Below are positions 35,205 to 46,230 of a stretch of 64,000 nucleotides of DNA, piece by piece. Location of the stretch: assembly GCF_050908995.1 (NCBI RefSeq), contig NC_135133.1, positions 1,468,001 to 1,532,000 of the forward strand, in the 5' to 3' direction. Under the pieces are notes generated by a model. It ran no database searches, had not been told where the DNA came from, and was given only the letters and a program-made list of their open reading frames with translations. Made by a program: the position numbers and the translations under genes. The DNA is from Andrena cerasifolii (lineage: Eukaryota > Arthropoda > Insecta > Hymenoptera > Andrenidae). Each line of letters begins with the position of its first letter. Within the stretch, counting starts at the first letter, position 1.

Positions 35205-35406
35205 GTGGCCATGGGGTTTTACTGGGTAAAAAGTTGGGTAAAAAGATGTTATCTCCACGTTAAAATTTTTTTTTATAAATTTTTTTTTATAATTTTTTTT
35301 TTTTAACGTGGAAACATCTTCAAAAGTCACCCCGACTCCTCCAGAGGGGAATCCCCCGGAGGCGTCAGGGTAGTGTGGGATTTTTACCCACTAGAACCCA
35401 AAGGCC
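35205..35406. mobile_element. MITE with TGGGTAAAAA ends and A/T loop
   Basis: Outer ends (ggccatggggttttactggg and the inverse cccactagaacccaaaggcc) are imperfect inverted repeats. An inner hairpin pairs gaagatgttatctccacgtt-like sequence with aacgtggaaacatcttc around a long A/T-only loop (35250-35306). Confidence 0.6.
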
Positions 35407-36222
35407 ATTATGAAATTTTTAATAATTTATATGTAAATATCTTTATTATTAAGGCCTATTGGCTGAAATGTTCGGACACCTATTTACTTATTTTCGACAT
35501 AGATCCATCGTGCCAAGGCTCATCAAAATCGATGTCTATCACATGGTGTCCTTCCCTTGCTAGTTGAAAGAGAAGGAACACACCTCATTTATACAGCCCA
35601 TTTATGGTAAACAAAACGAACAAATTCCGCTTTAATCAGTTTCTGATAGAGAAATGATCTGGTCATGATCTAGAATAATTAAAAGGTCTAGAATCACTCC
35701 TTAAAAAATATCAGGTCATTTCAATATTTTCTCAACCATTTCTACAAACTTTTTTGAGGGGACAAACAAAGAACGCAAGAGTAAAATTTAATCATGCATG
35801 TCATCTTCCTCTTTTCCAATAACTTTTTTCCATTACACATTCACTGGACTGTTACGAGCAAAAACGAACACGTTTTGTTCACTGTAAGAAATGCTTCTAC
35901 GAAATAGGTAAAGCCTTTCGAAATGAAAATAAAAAATTAATCCTCGTTAACCATCACTCATTCTCTCATTCAGCTTCACATTTTTAAGTTCACTTCCTAT
36001 TTTTATCCGATTCCTGAGTTCCCATACGGCCTTAAAAAAACAGCAGCCAGCTTTACTGGAGACCACTATTCTGAATGACGCAAAATATTACTCTGTTTTT
36101 TGCTTTCGTTTTCTTTTCCGTTTCTACTTTTTTTTTGCTCAAGATTAGAGTTAAAAACAGCGTATTTCATCGCTGAACTTCCCCTTTTACACCATCGCTT
36201 ATATCCCTTCTTCATTTATTAA

Positions 36223-36951
36223 GGTGATCCTCCGGTTAAAATTTTTCAGAAAATCAATTTTTTTTATATATATATTTTTGTAGTATAACATCCCGAGAAT
36301 ACCCTGTGAAAGCTTCACACCAAAATTCGGAACGGTATAGATTCTAGAGTCACATAACCAATTCAGGCCCCAAACACAGGTATGATCTGAGAACACTTTG
36401 AACACGTTTTTCTCGAAATAGGATATTTCGAAACGGTAACCACGATTTCAGGAAAACTAATGAACCGATTCAAAAAGCCTGGGGATATTTGATTTGTAAT
36501 TGGACTCGTTATGCCAACACCATATAACATAATTTTTTGAAAAACAGATTTCTTTTTTAACTGCACATTTGTGCGGATAATTTCCCACTTTTTTGCACTA
36601 CTTCGTTCAAATGTGCACCAATCATCGTAGTTTTTGTCCTTTTTGCCCCAACAAGGGGTGCTGCGATAGCCATTGATATACATTTCAAGAAATTGTTTGG
36701 ATGTTTGATTTTGGATGATCCTGTGTGTAAATTTCATGGTTACCGTTTTGACATCTCTTTTTGACAGCGCTGCACTAAGCGCCACCTATTAAATGCATCA
36801 GGACTGAAAACATGAAACAAAAATTTTTTTTGCACCCTGACGAGTGTATCAATAAATGCCAAAAATATTTTTTAGGATATGTCATAACCTCTTCTTGCAA
36901 AAAATTCATAAAGATCACCTAATTTTCGAGCGTTTCGACCGGAGGGTCCCC
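36223..36951. mobile_element. TTAA-flanked MITE (family C)
   Basis: Left end GGTGATCCTCCGGTTAAAAT and the inverse right end CGACCGGAGGGTCCCC are each directly flanked by TTAA (36219-36222, 36952-36955). The 140-codon minus-strand ORF inside is not recognisable and probably spurious. 729 bp. Confidence 0.75.
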
Positions 36952-36959
36952 TTAAATTA

Positions 36960-37740
36960 TCTTAAAATTAGTGATAGTGTCTCTTTCATTTTAAACTACG
37001 TGTATGTGTAATAACAAAATTGTTTAATTTCCTATTGTACAATGTGCGGAAAGTAATATTTCTTGCACCAAATATGCACGTATGATCAGAATTTCCACCA
37101 CCATCGTCGTGGTATCTCTAAAACAAACGGAATCCATCGACTATGTCGTGGAACTCGGTTGCTTTGAAAACGTCACGTTTCGATGTTCCCGTATTCACTG
37201 GAACTCGATTTGAATCGATTACGCGGCAATCTGCCCGAACGCGCAACGATCCCTCTAAACTGCATTTAATCCCCTCTGATTCGCTCCGACCCGCCCCAGA
37301 ATGTCCGTACTTGCAACAACCCTTCTCGATTTATCTTCACTCGCCTTTCAATCAAATCAGACGATCTTGGACAGAACTAGATCCATCCAGAGCCGCTCAA
37401 ACGTTGCTGGCTATCTGGATCCACTTTCTTCTTTGATTCGACTTCATTCGACAGTGTTTAATCATGCTCTAACGCTAACCGCTTCCTTTTACTCTTGTTA
37501 ATGGTCATATTAATTATTCTATCTTACTTGAATTAGGTTCAGTTTAATGTCTATTCTAGGTCACTATTATATAACTAGTCAGGTACTCATGTTTGTGATA
37601 TTTTTTGAAAAATATTTACAGAACATTTGGTCATATTTTCGTTGAAAAATATTTACGCTTATAATAACAACTCATGTCCAAGAAGCCTTTTTTAAAATTC
37701 GGTTTTGCGGTTAGCACTACCCTTCGGAACCAGATTATCT
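36960..37740. other. Unique-looking DNA, no gene recognised
   Basis: GC-richer stretch 37080-37500 with short ORFs on the plus strand that show no known domain. No repeats were noted. Confidence 0.4.
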
Positions 37741-37865
37741 AAAATCAAAAAACAAAAAAGATTTCGTTAGCATGTTAATGTATCCTCCGATTAACGGAGG
37801 GAATTTCCCAAATATTAATTTAAAACAAAACGGCAGCTATTTAAGGTTGAAATCCTGATTTTTTC

Positions 37866-38060
37866 GTGCAAAAATCACGCGTAAAAAATCGGGACCTATC
37901 ATATAATCACTGTCGAAAGCGAGGAAGATGCAAGTTTTGCAAAAATACGTCTACCACCTTGACACGTCACAAATGTACTCGATTTGTTTGTAAAAAACAT
38001 TCTAAATCTTCTGTTATTTGCGAAGGTTGTCAAATTAGTCAGTCTGAATCTGATAAATAA
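37866..38060 (+). pseudogene. piggyBac-like transposase tail: cysteine-rich domain
   Basis: The open frame encodes ...RKRGRCKFCKNTSTTLTRHKC...FVCKKHSKSSVICEGC and then a stop. The spacing (CX2C, CX4CXXH, CX2C) matches the C-terminal zinc-binding domain found at the end of many insect piggyBac-like transposases, which helps bind the transposon ends. The catalytic DDD domain is absent upstream, where the reading frame is broken and AT-rich. The open frame begins with a non-ATG codon, so this is only a tail fragment. A gtacacgacgtgcccgc stretch at 38228 may belong to the old element end. Another Cys-rich domain cannot be excluded. Confidence 0.5.
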
Positions 38061-38539
38061 ATTTTTTTTTAATTCTTCGATTTTTATACGATACTTTGTA
38101 ACAATTATCATTCAAATAAATCATTAATAAGCTTTCAAATATCATAAGCTTTCACCGCATAATGTTTATTTTACAATAATGGGTCTTAATCTTGCAAATT
38201 TCCAATTTCGTTTCACGGTGTACTTTGTACACGACGTGCCCGCTCACGTTATGAAAAGAGCGCGCCCGCCGGAAGGTTAAAACACCAACACCGAGTTGGA
38301 CACATCGTAATATCTACTTTAAGCGCCTGCGAGCACTTAACCGTGGTAAGGAAACGCATCTATCAACGCTTGCCTGGGACTTATGGTCGAGCCTTTCGAC
38401 GAGGAAACCAAGTGGCGATAACAATAAGTTCGGCGCTTGGAATAAATCATGTACCTAATACTGAACTTTCAACTTTTCTATTTTCCACGTGCATCCTCAT
38501 AACAGTGGTGCTAATGGATTCGTGGAATTTTCTTGAGTA

Positions 38540-38675
38540 AAATGAGTCCATGGACAATATGATTCGGACTATTTTTAATGCTACGGTATGTAACATTGAT
38601 GTACAGAATATTAGAAAGCATTGTACTTGAATATTTTTAAAAATAGTCCGAATAACATTGTGTTTGGACTCATTT
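38540..38675. mobile_element. 136-bp TA-flanked MITE
   Basis: aaatgagtccatggacaata... at the left is mirrored by ...cattgtgtttggactcattt at the right, with the inner block attcggactatttttaa also paired. TA lies on both sides (38538-38539, 38676-38677). The 8-bp duplication of the next element overlaps its right end, so the hAT-like element inserted here later. Confidence 0.7.
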
Positions 38676-38867
38676 TAATCAGAGATGGGCATTGATTAAG
38701 TAAAAAGTTATTTAAACAACGTATCAAATAAAAGAGACTTTATTTTTATTAGTCGTCGAATAAAAATAAGGTAATTATTTAGAAGTTTTCCCTCCTCAGC
38801 GATTTCAATGATTTTTGGATATGTTATCAAGATCAAGATTCTGAACAACTTTTTCCTATACATGTTA

Positions 38868-39365
38868 CCGCCGCACGATCTTCGTTTTCGAGATATTTGC
38901 GAAAAACTTCTGTTGATTTATTCCGACGCAACGCATTCCACTTTCCAACTTGTCCCGGGTATTATAGTCTGATTGTCGAGAGTTGAGACCTGAGGCGGGT
39001 CCCACGGACGGAGCGTGGTTAAGGAGGAATCAATGGTACGCTACGCCGCACGCAATCCGTCCGAGAGACCCGCCTCAGGTCTCAATTCTCGAAAATCAGA
39101 CTATAGTATTGGTTGGGGCTAGATTAGTGCGGGGGCGCGTAAAGCATGATAGCGAACTGATGTGAGTTTAGAGATTTGAACCAGAAAGAGATTTGCCCGT
39201 CAACACCCCGACTCATATCGGTTCGCTATCATGCTTTACGCGCCCCCCGCCCTAATTTAGCCCCAACCAATACTAATACCCGGGACAAGTTGGAAACTGG
39301 AATGCGTTGGGTCGGAATAAGTCAAAGGAAGTTTTTCGCAAATATCTCGGAAACAAAGATCAGCT
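38868..39365. repeat. Three inverted repeats, two hairpins inside a third
   Basis: Outer arms about 38868-38955 and 39278-39365 pair (gttttcgagatatttgcgaa, acttgtcccgggtatta). Between them sit two adjacent, unrelated hairpins. The first is 38965-39103 (gagacctgaggcgggtc / gacccgcctcaggtctc), the second 39107-39272 (ggggcgcgtaaagcatgat / atcatgctttacgcgcc). Each looks like an independent palindromic MITE inserted at the loop of the outer repeat. Confidence 0.8.
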
Positions 39366-39472
39366 TCGTCATTTGTTTTGTCCCTTGCTGGCACATACGC
39401 TGCCACGGACGCGTACTGTAGGTAGGTATACGGCAGAATACATTGTGTAGTAGCGGCAGTTTTTCGCGAATA

Positions 39473-41167
39473 CAACCCCTTGCAATAAGTTTGGAACCAA
39501 ACGCAAAAATACGAAATTAACGAGAAACACCAATATTTTTTATGTATAACATGCAACCGAATATATATGAAACGCGTGGTAATGTTAAATTGGTCTATTT
39601 TAAAGTAAAAGCACCAAAAATAATTAAGAATTTTGTTTATTATATAATACAAAATATGGAAGAAACAAAATGTGTCTGGGAAATAAGTATGGAACGGACC
39701 GATGTTCTGGAGAAAAGTATGTAACATTTGCATTTGCAAAGAAATTAACAATAATTGATTTAATATTTATATTACCTGGTATTTTGTGACGTTCCCACGT
39801 GCACGTATCACGGCATGTATACGTTTTGGCATCGATGTAATCAAGTTTTCACACTGTGATGGCAAATTTTGTTTCCATGACAGCTTAATGGCTTCCAAAA
39901 GTTCAGTTTTATTTTTTTGGTTTTTTGTCGCGTATAAATTGTTTCCAAAGTGCCCACAAATTTTCGATTGGACTTAAATCTGGGCTATTTGCTGGCCATT
40001 TTATGGTACGAAAGCCTTTTTGTTGAAGGTAGTTTTGAACTATTTTGCTTCGATGACAACTTGCATTGTCATGTTGAAAATAAAAATCATCCGAATCCTC
40101 GAACCACTGATCTAAACTCGGTATTAAAAAGTGTTCTAATATATGAATATATACTTCAGAGTTCCCATTTTTATACAAAATGCATATTTGTCCAACTCCT
40201 TGAGCTGTCATACAGCTCCAGACCATATACGACTTTGGATATTTTATTTTAAAATTCAAAGAATCTTCACTAAATTTTTCAATTGGTGTTCTCCACACGA
40301 AGTGTCCTGCATCATCTCCTCCTCCGATGCATACACGCGATTCATCGCTGAAAACAACTTTACTCCATTCTTCTGTAGTCCAATGCGCATACTTCTTACA
40401 CCATTCTACACGTTTCTTTTTGTGTTCCTTAGTGAGAAATGGCTTTGTCTTTGCTTTGCAGAAAGAATACCCCATTTTTTCATTAATTTCGTGAGATGTG
40501 GCTCTTCTCATTTTCTTTACGATCTGTCTTAATCGTCTGTCATCTCTTCTTGAAGTTGAGCGCGGACGTCCGCCTCTTTTGCGATTCACCACACTGCCCG
40601 TCTCGTTAAATTTTCCTTTTATTTTACTTACTGCGCTTCGACTACAATTCAAAAGTTCAGCTACTTTTTGCTGAGTATTACCTTCTTTCAATAATGCAAT
40701 TATGCGTAACTTTAAATCGTTAGATAAATGTTTGCGTGGCGGCATGTTTTATTCATTCGACTTGCTTGCTTCCTGTCTCAAAAGAGTATTGAAAAGAGAA
40801 TAATGAAATGAAAACCATGAAGTAACTAACTAATATGCATGTACAAATGTCAGAGAATACTAGGTAATATGAATACTGAAAAAATTATTGTTAATCTCTT
40901 TGCAAATTTATATTGTTCCATACTTTTTTCCAGAACATCGGTCCGTTCCATACTTATTTCCCAGACACATTTTGTTTCTTCCATATTTTGTATTATATAA
41001 TAAACAAAATTCTTAATTATTTTTGGTGCTTTTACTTTAAAATAGACCAATTTAACATTACCACGCGTTTCATATATATACCGTTGCATATTATACATAA
41101 AAAATATTGGTGTTTCTCGTTAATTTCGTATTTTTGCGTTTGGTTCCAAACTTATTGCCAGGGGTTG
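39473..41167 (-). mobile_element. Tc1-like transposon with ~300-bp terminal inverted repeats
   Basis: The left end CAACCCCTTGCAATAAGTTT and its inverse at the right are flanked by TA (39471-39472, 41168-41169). The inverted repeats extend about 39473-39787 and 40850-41167 with high identity. A DD34E transposase pseudogene lies between and runs on the minus strand. Long inverted repeats with internal binding sites are known in Tc3-type and some insect Tc1 groups. The decay of the gene indicates this copy is dead, though it could have been cross-mobilised. Confidence 0.9.
39767..40745 (-). pseudogene. Tc1-family DD34E transposase, frameshifted and shortened
   Basis: Start ATG at 40743-40745. 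An N-terminal helix-turn-helix (AELLNCSRSAVSKIKGKF) is followed by a GRPR hook. Catalytic residues are seen in VVFSDESRV (first Asp), FQHDNASCH (second Asp) and SPIENLW (Glu), with exactly 34 residues between the second Asp and the Glu. Two lesions: the second DNA-binding helix region between EINEKMG and YSFCKAK is shortened (some 15-20 residues fewer than usual, near 40473), and a one-base shift in an A-run near 39910 ends the frame at DKKPKK. The other frame continues with TELLEAIKLSW...RARGNVT to a stop at 39767-39769. The C-terminus reaches into the terminal repeat. Confidence 0.9.
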
Positions 41168-42331
41168 TATATCGGAAACGAAGGTCGAGCGGCGGTTACA
41201 TGTATAGGTAAAAGTTGTTCAGAATCGTGTCCCCGACAATATATCCAAAAAACATTGAAATCGGTGAGGATGGAAAACTTCTAAATAATTGCAAAAAATA
41301 ATTTGGGTTATTCTTATTCAAAGCGCCTCAAATCACTTTTTTATTCGACGGAATTCATTTGAAGCTTCGAATGATTTTCTCAGGCTCAGTCGTATTTTCA
41401 TTCGAAAGTTATTCGAAGTTGAAATACATTTGGGCGAGCCTCGAGAACCTTTGATCGAAGCCGTCGGCTTCCCGAGCCGATAAACTGCAGCGCGGAGTTG
41501 TTCGGCGATGTGTTATCGATTATACAGAAACGGAATTTCTTTATTGTTCGACGTATCGATATGAAAGTGACACCAAAGGATTCCTTGCATTCTCCCGATT
41601 AAATTGACAAAAAATTATTTAAATCGGACTACTTTTAACAAAACGGGCTTTCAATCCTGCAAATTAATTGTATGCCTAATATCGTTAATTATAGTTCAAA
41701 TAATGTCAGGTTTGGTATCATTTTCGTCAGGAAAACACAAGAAGAGGATTGATGTCACTTTCGTGCAGATTGGATGAAGAATCTGATTTCACATTTTTCC
41801 GTTCTTAATAGCTAGTGCTATACATGTCTTTTATGGCCCCGTGGTTCTCGGCTGTCGAGCGCGGTATCTTATCTCGCAGCGAGAAAGCAAAACAGTGGGG
41901 TGAGTAGGTCTCTCTCGGTACTCCGAGCCCAACGGTTTTTCGACAATCGAACGACTGTATTCATTCTGATGCTTTCGACGAGGTCCCTCGTTGCGCGTCA
42001 ACCCATTAAAATCGACCCTTTCAAGTGTGTTTTGCAATGTGCATTGCATATGTTTAACCGTGCCATAACAGCGGAGGGCGCGTCTCGCTTACCTGCAACG
42101 GGGCGCATCGCTCTCTTTAATAGCTTACTGCGACGTTGAATGTGCAAATTTCCAACAAAAGATAGGCTAATTTTATAGAACTCACTTCAGCAAATATGGT
42201 GGTATTTTATCGGATTTTTAAAATAGGGACCTTGAGCCGAGCCAATTAAAAGAATACTTTTGGACTTGTAACTTGAACCCGCGCACGCATATGGTTGCGC
42301 GCATCGTCGAAAGCATCAGAAAGAATATATA

Positions 42332-43218
42332 GGTAAAGGACCCAATTACTGACACCTAACCAATTACTGTCACCTTAAGCTATTTTACTTAAAATAACGA
42401 ATAAATAAACGTTGTAAAGTCATACACAAAAAGAATTATGTAATTCAACCTATAATCTATACTATACGCAACAGCGGTTAAACTAAATTTGTAAATTAAT
42501 CTATTTAATTTTTGAATTGGTGAATTTATAATAAATATATTTAATTAAGTTGATTTAAAGTATGGTGAAATATTTTTAATTATTATATTAAGTTTTATTT
42601 AACTAATGTTTATTAAATTTTGTTATAAACTAGGATTAGATACCCTATTATAGAAATGATTTAAATTGAATTGACTAATAAATGTTAATCAATAAAATTA
42701 ACAAATGTGGCGGCTTTATAATTTATTTAGAGGAATTTGTGAATTAATTGATGATCCACGATAGGAGTAACTATTATAAATTTTATGTATTGCTGTTTGA
42801 AGAATTTATTAATATATTATTTTTGTAATATTTTATTGAAATAATAATTCCAGTCAAAATGTAGATTATTATAGGTTTCATGAATTACATTAAATTAAAT
42901 TTTTGGATAAATTATTTTAATTATAGTTTTGAAATTGGATTTAAAAGTAAATTTATTAAATTAATTTTATTGAAGATAATTTTGTTTATTGTACAAATTG
43001 CCCGTCATTCTCATTATAAGTGAGGAAAGTCGTAACATAGTAAATGTACTGGAAAGTGTATTTTGTAGAAAATTTTAGTTTAAATAAAACCTTTCTTTTA
43101 CACTGAAATAATTAAATTAATTTTTAAAATCTACTATAGTTTATTTATTCGTTATTTTAAGTAAAATAGCTTAAGGTGACAGTAATTGGTTAGGTGTCAG
43201 TAATTGGGTCCTTTACCC
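42332..43218. mobile_element. TIR element enclosing mitochondrial DNA
   Basis: 42332-42410 and 43139-43217 are perfect reverse complements over 79 bases (ggtaaaggacccaattactg...). TA lies outside both ends if one G has been lost at the left tip (42330-42331, 43219-43220). Everything between is AT-rich and mostly mitochondrial (about 42450-43125). It sits in the spacer of the 38.7-44.2 kb foldback. The perfect arms contrast with the diverged arms of the host element, so it is the younger of the two. No transposase. Confidence 0.8.
42450..43125 (+). pseudogene. Nuclear copy of mitochondrial 12S rRNA (3' part) and tRNA-Val
   Basis: Landmarks of insect mitochondrial 12S occur in order. gcaacagcggtta (530-loop type) is at about 42468. 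ggattagataccctattata lies at about 42633, followed by aaatgtggcggc near 42703. The 3' minor-domain block with ttgcccgtcattctc and gaggaaagtcgtaac is at about 42998-43035. Then atgtactggaaagtgtattt closes 12S and a tRNA-Val-like segment with ttttacact (anticodon TAC) follows, the same neighbour as in animal mtDNA. AT content is very high, as in Hymenoptera. The 5' third of 12S is absent. Confidence 0.9.
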
Positions 43219-44245
43219 TACATAGGGTGGATGTACAAGTAAATGAACACATACCAGTGAATGGACATTTAATATTAAAATAAATAAAATAAGTTATTAA
43301 AATAAGCAACTACTTAATTAATTAGAAACTTCTTTTAATTTCTTGCTCCATATCCAAACAATTTTTCCAGCACGTCGAATCAATCGCGCTGCAAACATAA
43401 TTTTATAAAAGTGTTAATTCATTAGCCTTAAGTGTTCATTTATTGATGCGTTTACCCTATGTACATACAGTCTTCCGATTGTTGAAAGCCTTTGGGCTCG
43501 GATTATCGGGAAAGACCTACCCACCCCACTGTTTTGCTTTCTCGCTGCAAGCCAGGATCTTCGGGCCCCAGTACACCGCCCGTTGACAACCGAGAGCAAT
43601 AAAACCGACGGACCACATAAAATGTTCATGTTTTTGATAAGTGCTGATGAAAGTATTACCAATGGATTTTGTAGGGTGTCCCGCCGAAAATGATACCAAA
43701 CCTGACATTATTTGAACTATAATTAACGATATTAGGCATTCAATTAATTTGCAGGATTGAAAGCCTGTTTTGTTAAAAGTAGTCCGATTTAAATAATTTT
43801 TTGTCAATTTAATCGGGAGAATGCAAGGAATCCATTGGTGTCACTTTCATACTGATACGACGAAAAATAAAGAAATTCCGTTTCTGTATAATCGATGACA
43901 CATCGCAGAGCAACTCCGCGCTGTAGTTCATACGGGTGAACGATACAATGTCGCCCGGCTCGGGAAGCCGGCGGCTTCGATCAAAGGCTCTCGAGTCTCG
44001 CCCAAATGTATTTCAACTTCGAATAAGTTTCGAATGGAAATACGACTGAAACTGAGAAAATCATTCGAAGCGTAAAATGAATTCCCGTCGAATAAAAAAA
44101 TCACGAGGTTGCCGCCGAATGAATTTCGTCGAATAAAAATTACCCAAAATATTTTTATTCGACGACTCTCGAATGAAATTTATGTCTTTTATTCGAAATC
44201 TATTTTTTATTTTAAAATAATTTTTTGCCCATCTCTGATTTTAAT

Positions 44246-45454
44246 CAGGAAAATCCGAGAAATTCATTGGCACGGTTTTTATGCCGATGCAATGATAAAT
44301 ACATAACTTGATAATTTTAGTGGTGCATGACTATATGATCGTGCTTATCACTATCGGTTCTTGGACGTTGAGAGTTTAGGTGTGATAGGTCTCTTAACGA
44401 AGCAGTTCTGTGCTTCGTTCTAGCGCATTCTGCAGAGCAATAGATTAAGACGAATTTTCCACACAGTAATGCGATTAATAGTGTGGATTTCCATGGATCT
44501 GTATTTTATTTCAAAAGTTTAATCCTCAGAGATATTTCACGCTGTTTTTCTTTATAAGTAGGTATTAATTTACGTGTATCTCCATCGACTGCCTGTACCT
44601 ACTTTATTTCACATTTTATCTGGTATATGTGTAATTATCCGTATACTTGATGAATAAATGTAAGTATTTATTTCGACTACTTACAATTAGTTTTAATAGC
44701 TTTCGAAAGGATTCGATCAACGCTGAAGCTCTTCAAATTTCATTTTAGTTTATCTTGATTTATTTAGCCACGAACGTTTCAAATATAATGTTTCCACTTT
44801 TTTCAAATCGATTTAGCTCCTAAAACTACGCTACTCTAGGTTCCATTTGGTTGAATTCCTTTCCACTTCAATTTTCTCCTAATCATATTACATCCTTCTT
44901 AACAACTCTCTGGTATTTCCGCTTTAACACAGAACACGAGCTGTTTAAGTACACTTGAATGTGTTTCAACGCCTTTCACCTCTGGAACGTTCTAGGTCTG
45001 CCCCAGGTGTTGTAAATAAGTTTCACTTTTTGCCACTCGGTTTCAATCATGTTAATCCGCCCTTAACGTGGCTTGAATGACTCAAATCTTCCCGCAACTG
45101 CCACGACTAGCTTCACTATTTATACAAGGTGGTTCATAAATCCGTTAGAATATTTCAGGGGGTGAAACTACACACTGAAAATGTACAAAAATATTATTTG
45201 AACATTGAATTCATTATTAATCTCTGCGGTGTATATAACAGATTTTATATAATCTCAAAGGTCTAATGAATTTAAATTAAGAGCATTTTGAGCATTTCCT
45301 TTTATCTTCCACAACTAAGAAACTGTAGTGCCTATGTACGACCTACGTTCAAATGACATTTTTCGTTTCGTTTTGTGTAAATCCAATTGTAATGGCTCAA
45401 ATTTTCTGTGGTTACCTTCAATTGGCCTTGAGTACATAGAAATCAAATGGATCC
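44246..45454. other. Flank of the foldback; no gene recognised
   Basis: The first 60 bases (caggaaaatccgagaaattc...) resemble, in inverse, 38480-38537 on the other side, hinting that the hAT-like element landed within an older foldback. From about 44700 the DNA looks unique and codes for nothing recognisable. Confidence 0.4.
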
Positions 45455-45463
45455 TCATCGTAC

Positions 45464-45718
45464 CTTGCTTGTACCGGTTTTAATTTCCCTCAACCAAACT
45501 GATCTTGCTCGATCTAGCTTACTAAATACATCCCCTTGTATATCTTCGAAGCTTGCTTGAACCATGTCAAATTGATCCAAATTTGTCAAATCCTCTGCAG
45601 CACGTCTTAACTCAGTGTGTCTTGCGCTAATCCTTGTTAATCCATTCCAAATCGTCTTCACTGCCTGTAAGTCTCGTTTGACATCTTGGATTTGTCTCCA
45701 ATGATTTCGATTCAGACG
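45464..45718 (-). CDS. Possible host-gene exon (unassigned helical protein)
   Basis: The minus-strand frame reads RNHWRQIQDVKRDLQAVKTIW...AAEDLTNLDQFDMV...GDVFSKLDRARSVWLREIKTGTSK, with the heptad-like, charged pattern of a helical or spectrin/coiled-coil protein and none of the AT-rich bias of neighbouring ORFs. The frame opens without an ATG after a stop. At its 3' end an AAG|GTACGATGAG matches a splice donor in frame at 45464/45463. A convincing acceptor was not found (candidates end in ...ttggag or ...tccaag near 45670-45690). Family unknown. It could also be a pseudo-exon. Confidence 0.3.
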
Positions 45719-46029
45719 CAACGATCAGCTTCGACCGGGTCTAGATCTGAATGAGCAGTAGGGTGGTCCTTATTTTTCAACATCCGATTTAATTTTGTCT
45801 AACCCCCCTAAATTATGACACTTGGTGAGAAAATGATATGTGCAAAATTTTAAAGTGATTAAAGTATAAGGGTATCATTTGTGTGTAACTGCAAACAGTA
45901 TACTAAAAATGTTTGAATTGTACCATTAAAATCTGAGCCATCTTTTTCTATGTACAAAAATTTGATTATTTCTTATTTGCTAATAATCATAAGTAACTAT
46001 TAATAAAAAATATTATTATTTGCGTAGTA

Positions 46030-46230
46030 ATGAACAAATGGTAATTATTTACAAAAGGACAGTCCTCACCGATTTCGATGACCTTGGAATATGTTGTGGG
46101 GGGCATGATTCTAAACAACTTTTTTCTTTATACATGTTGTCAACGCTCGGTTTTAATTTGTGAGATATTCGCAAAAGAATGTGATCAGTAGTTGCTTTGG
46201 GTTAGATGGTTAGATGGAGATTTAACATAA
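46030..46230. repeat. Single end of the 38.77-kb insert family
   Basis: ggtaattatttacaaaagga...ctcaccgatttcgatgacct...ttctaaacaacttttttctt follows the order of 38770-38900 and, inverted, 41180-41292. Only one end is present. Confidence 0.6.

Larger units (their letters stand above)
38770..41292. mobile_element. Element inserted in the left arm of the hAT-like foldback
   Basis: ggtaattatttagaagtttt at the left is mirrored by aaaacttctaaataattgc at the right, and the match continues inward for over 100 bp (cagcgatttcaatg..., cattgaaatcggtg...). The sister arm at 44.1 kb reads straight through this position, showing it is an insertion. A related single end occurs at about 46040-46180. Inside are a stack of hairpins (38868-39365) and a Tc1 element (39473-41167). 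Possible aaaaata duplication. Confidence 0.65.
38680..44237. mobile_element. hAT-like foldback, 5.6 kb, with nested insertions
   Basis: CAGAGATGGGCA at 38680 and its inverse TGCCCATCTCTG ending at 44237 are flanked by the identical octamer ATTTTAAT (38672-38679, 44238-44245), the hAT signature. The arms are long: right arm about 43430-44237, left arm about 38680-38769 continuing at 41293-42060, since a 2.5-kb element sits inside the left arm. Arm identity is high but imperfect. The spacer carries a smaller TIR element with mitochondrial DNA (42332-43218). No hAT transposase is present. Confidence 0.8.

Noticed and set aside
36363..36785. 140-codon minus-strand ORF
   Set aside because: Entirely inside a TTAA-flanked MITE and without recognisable domain.
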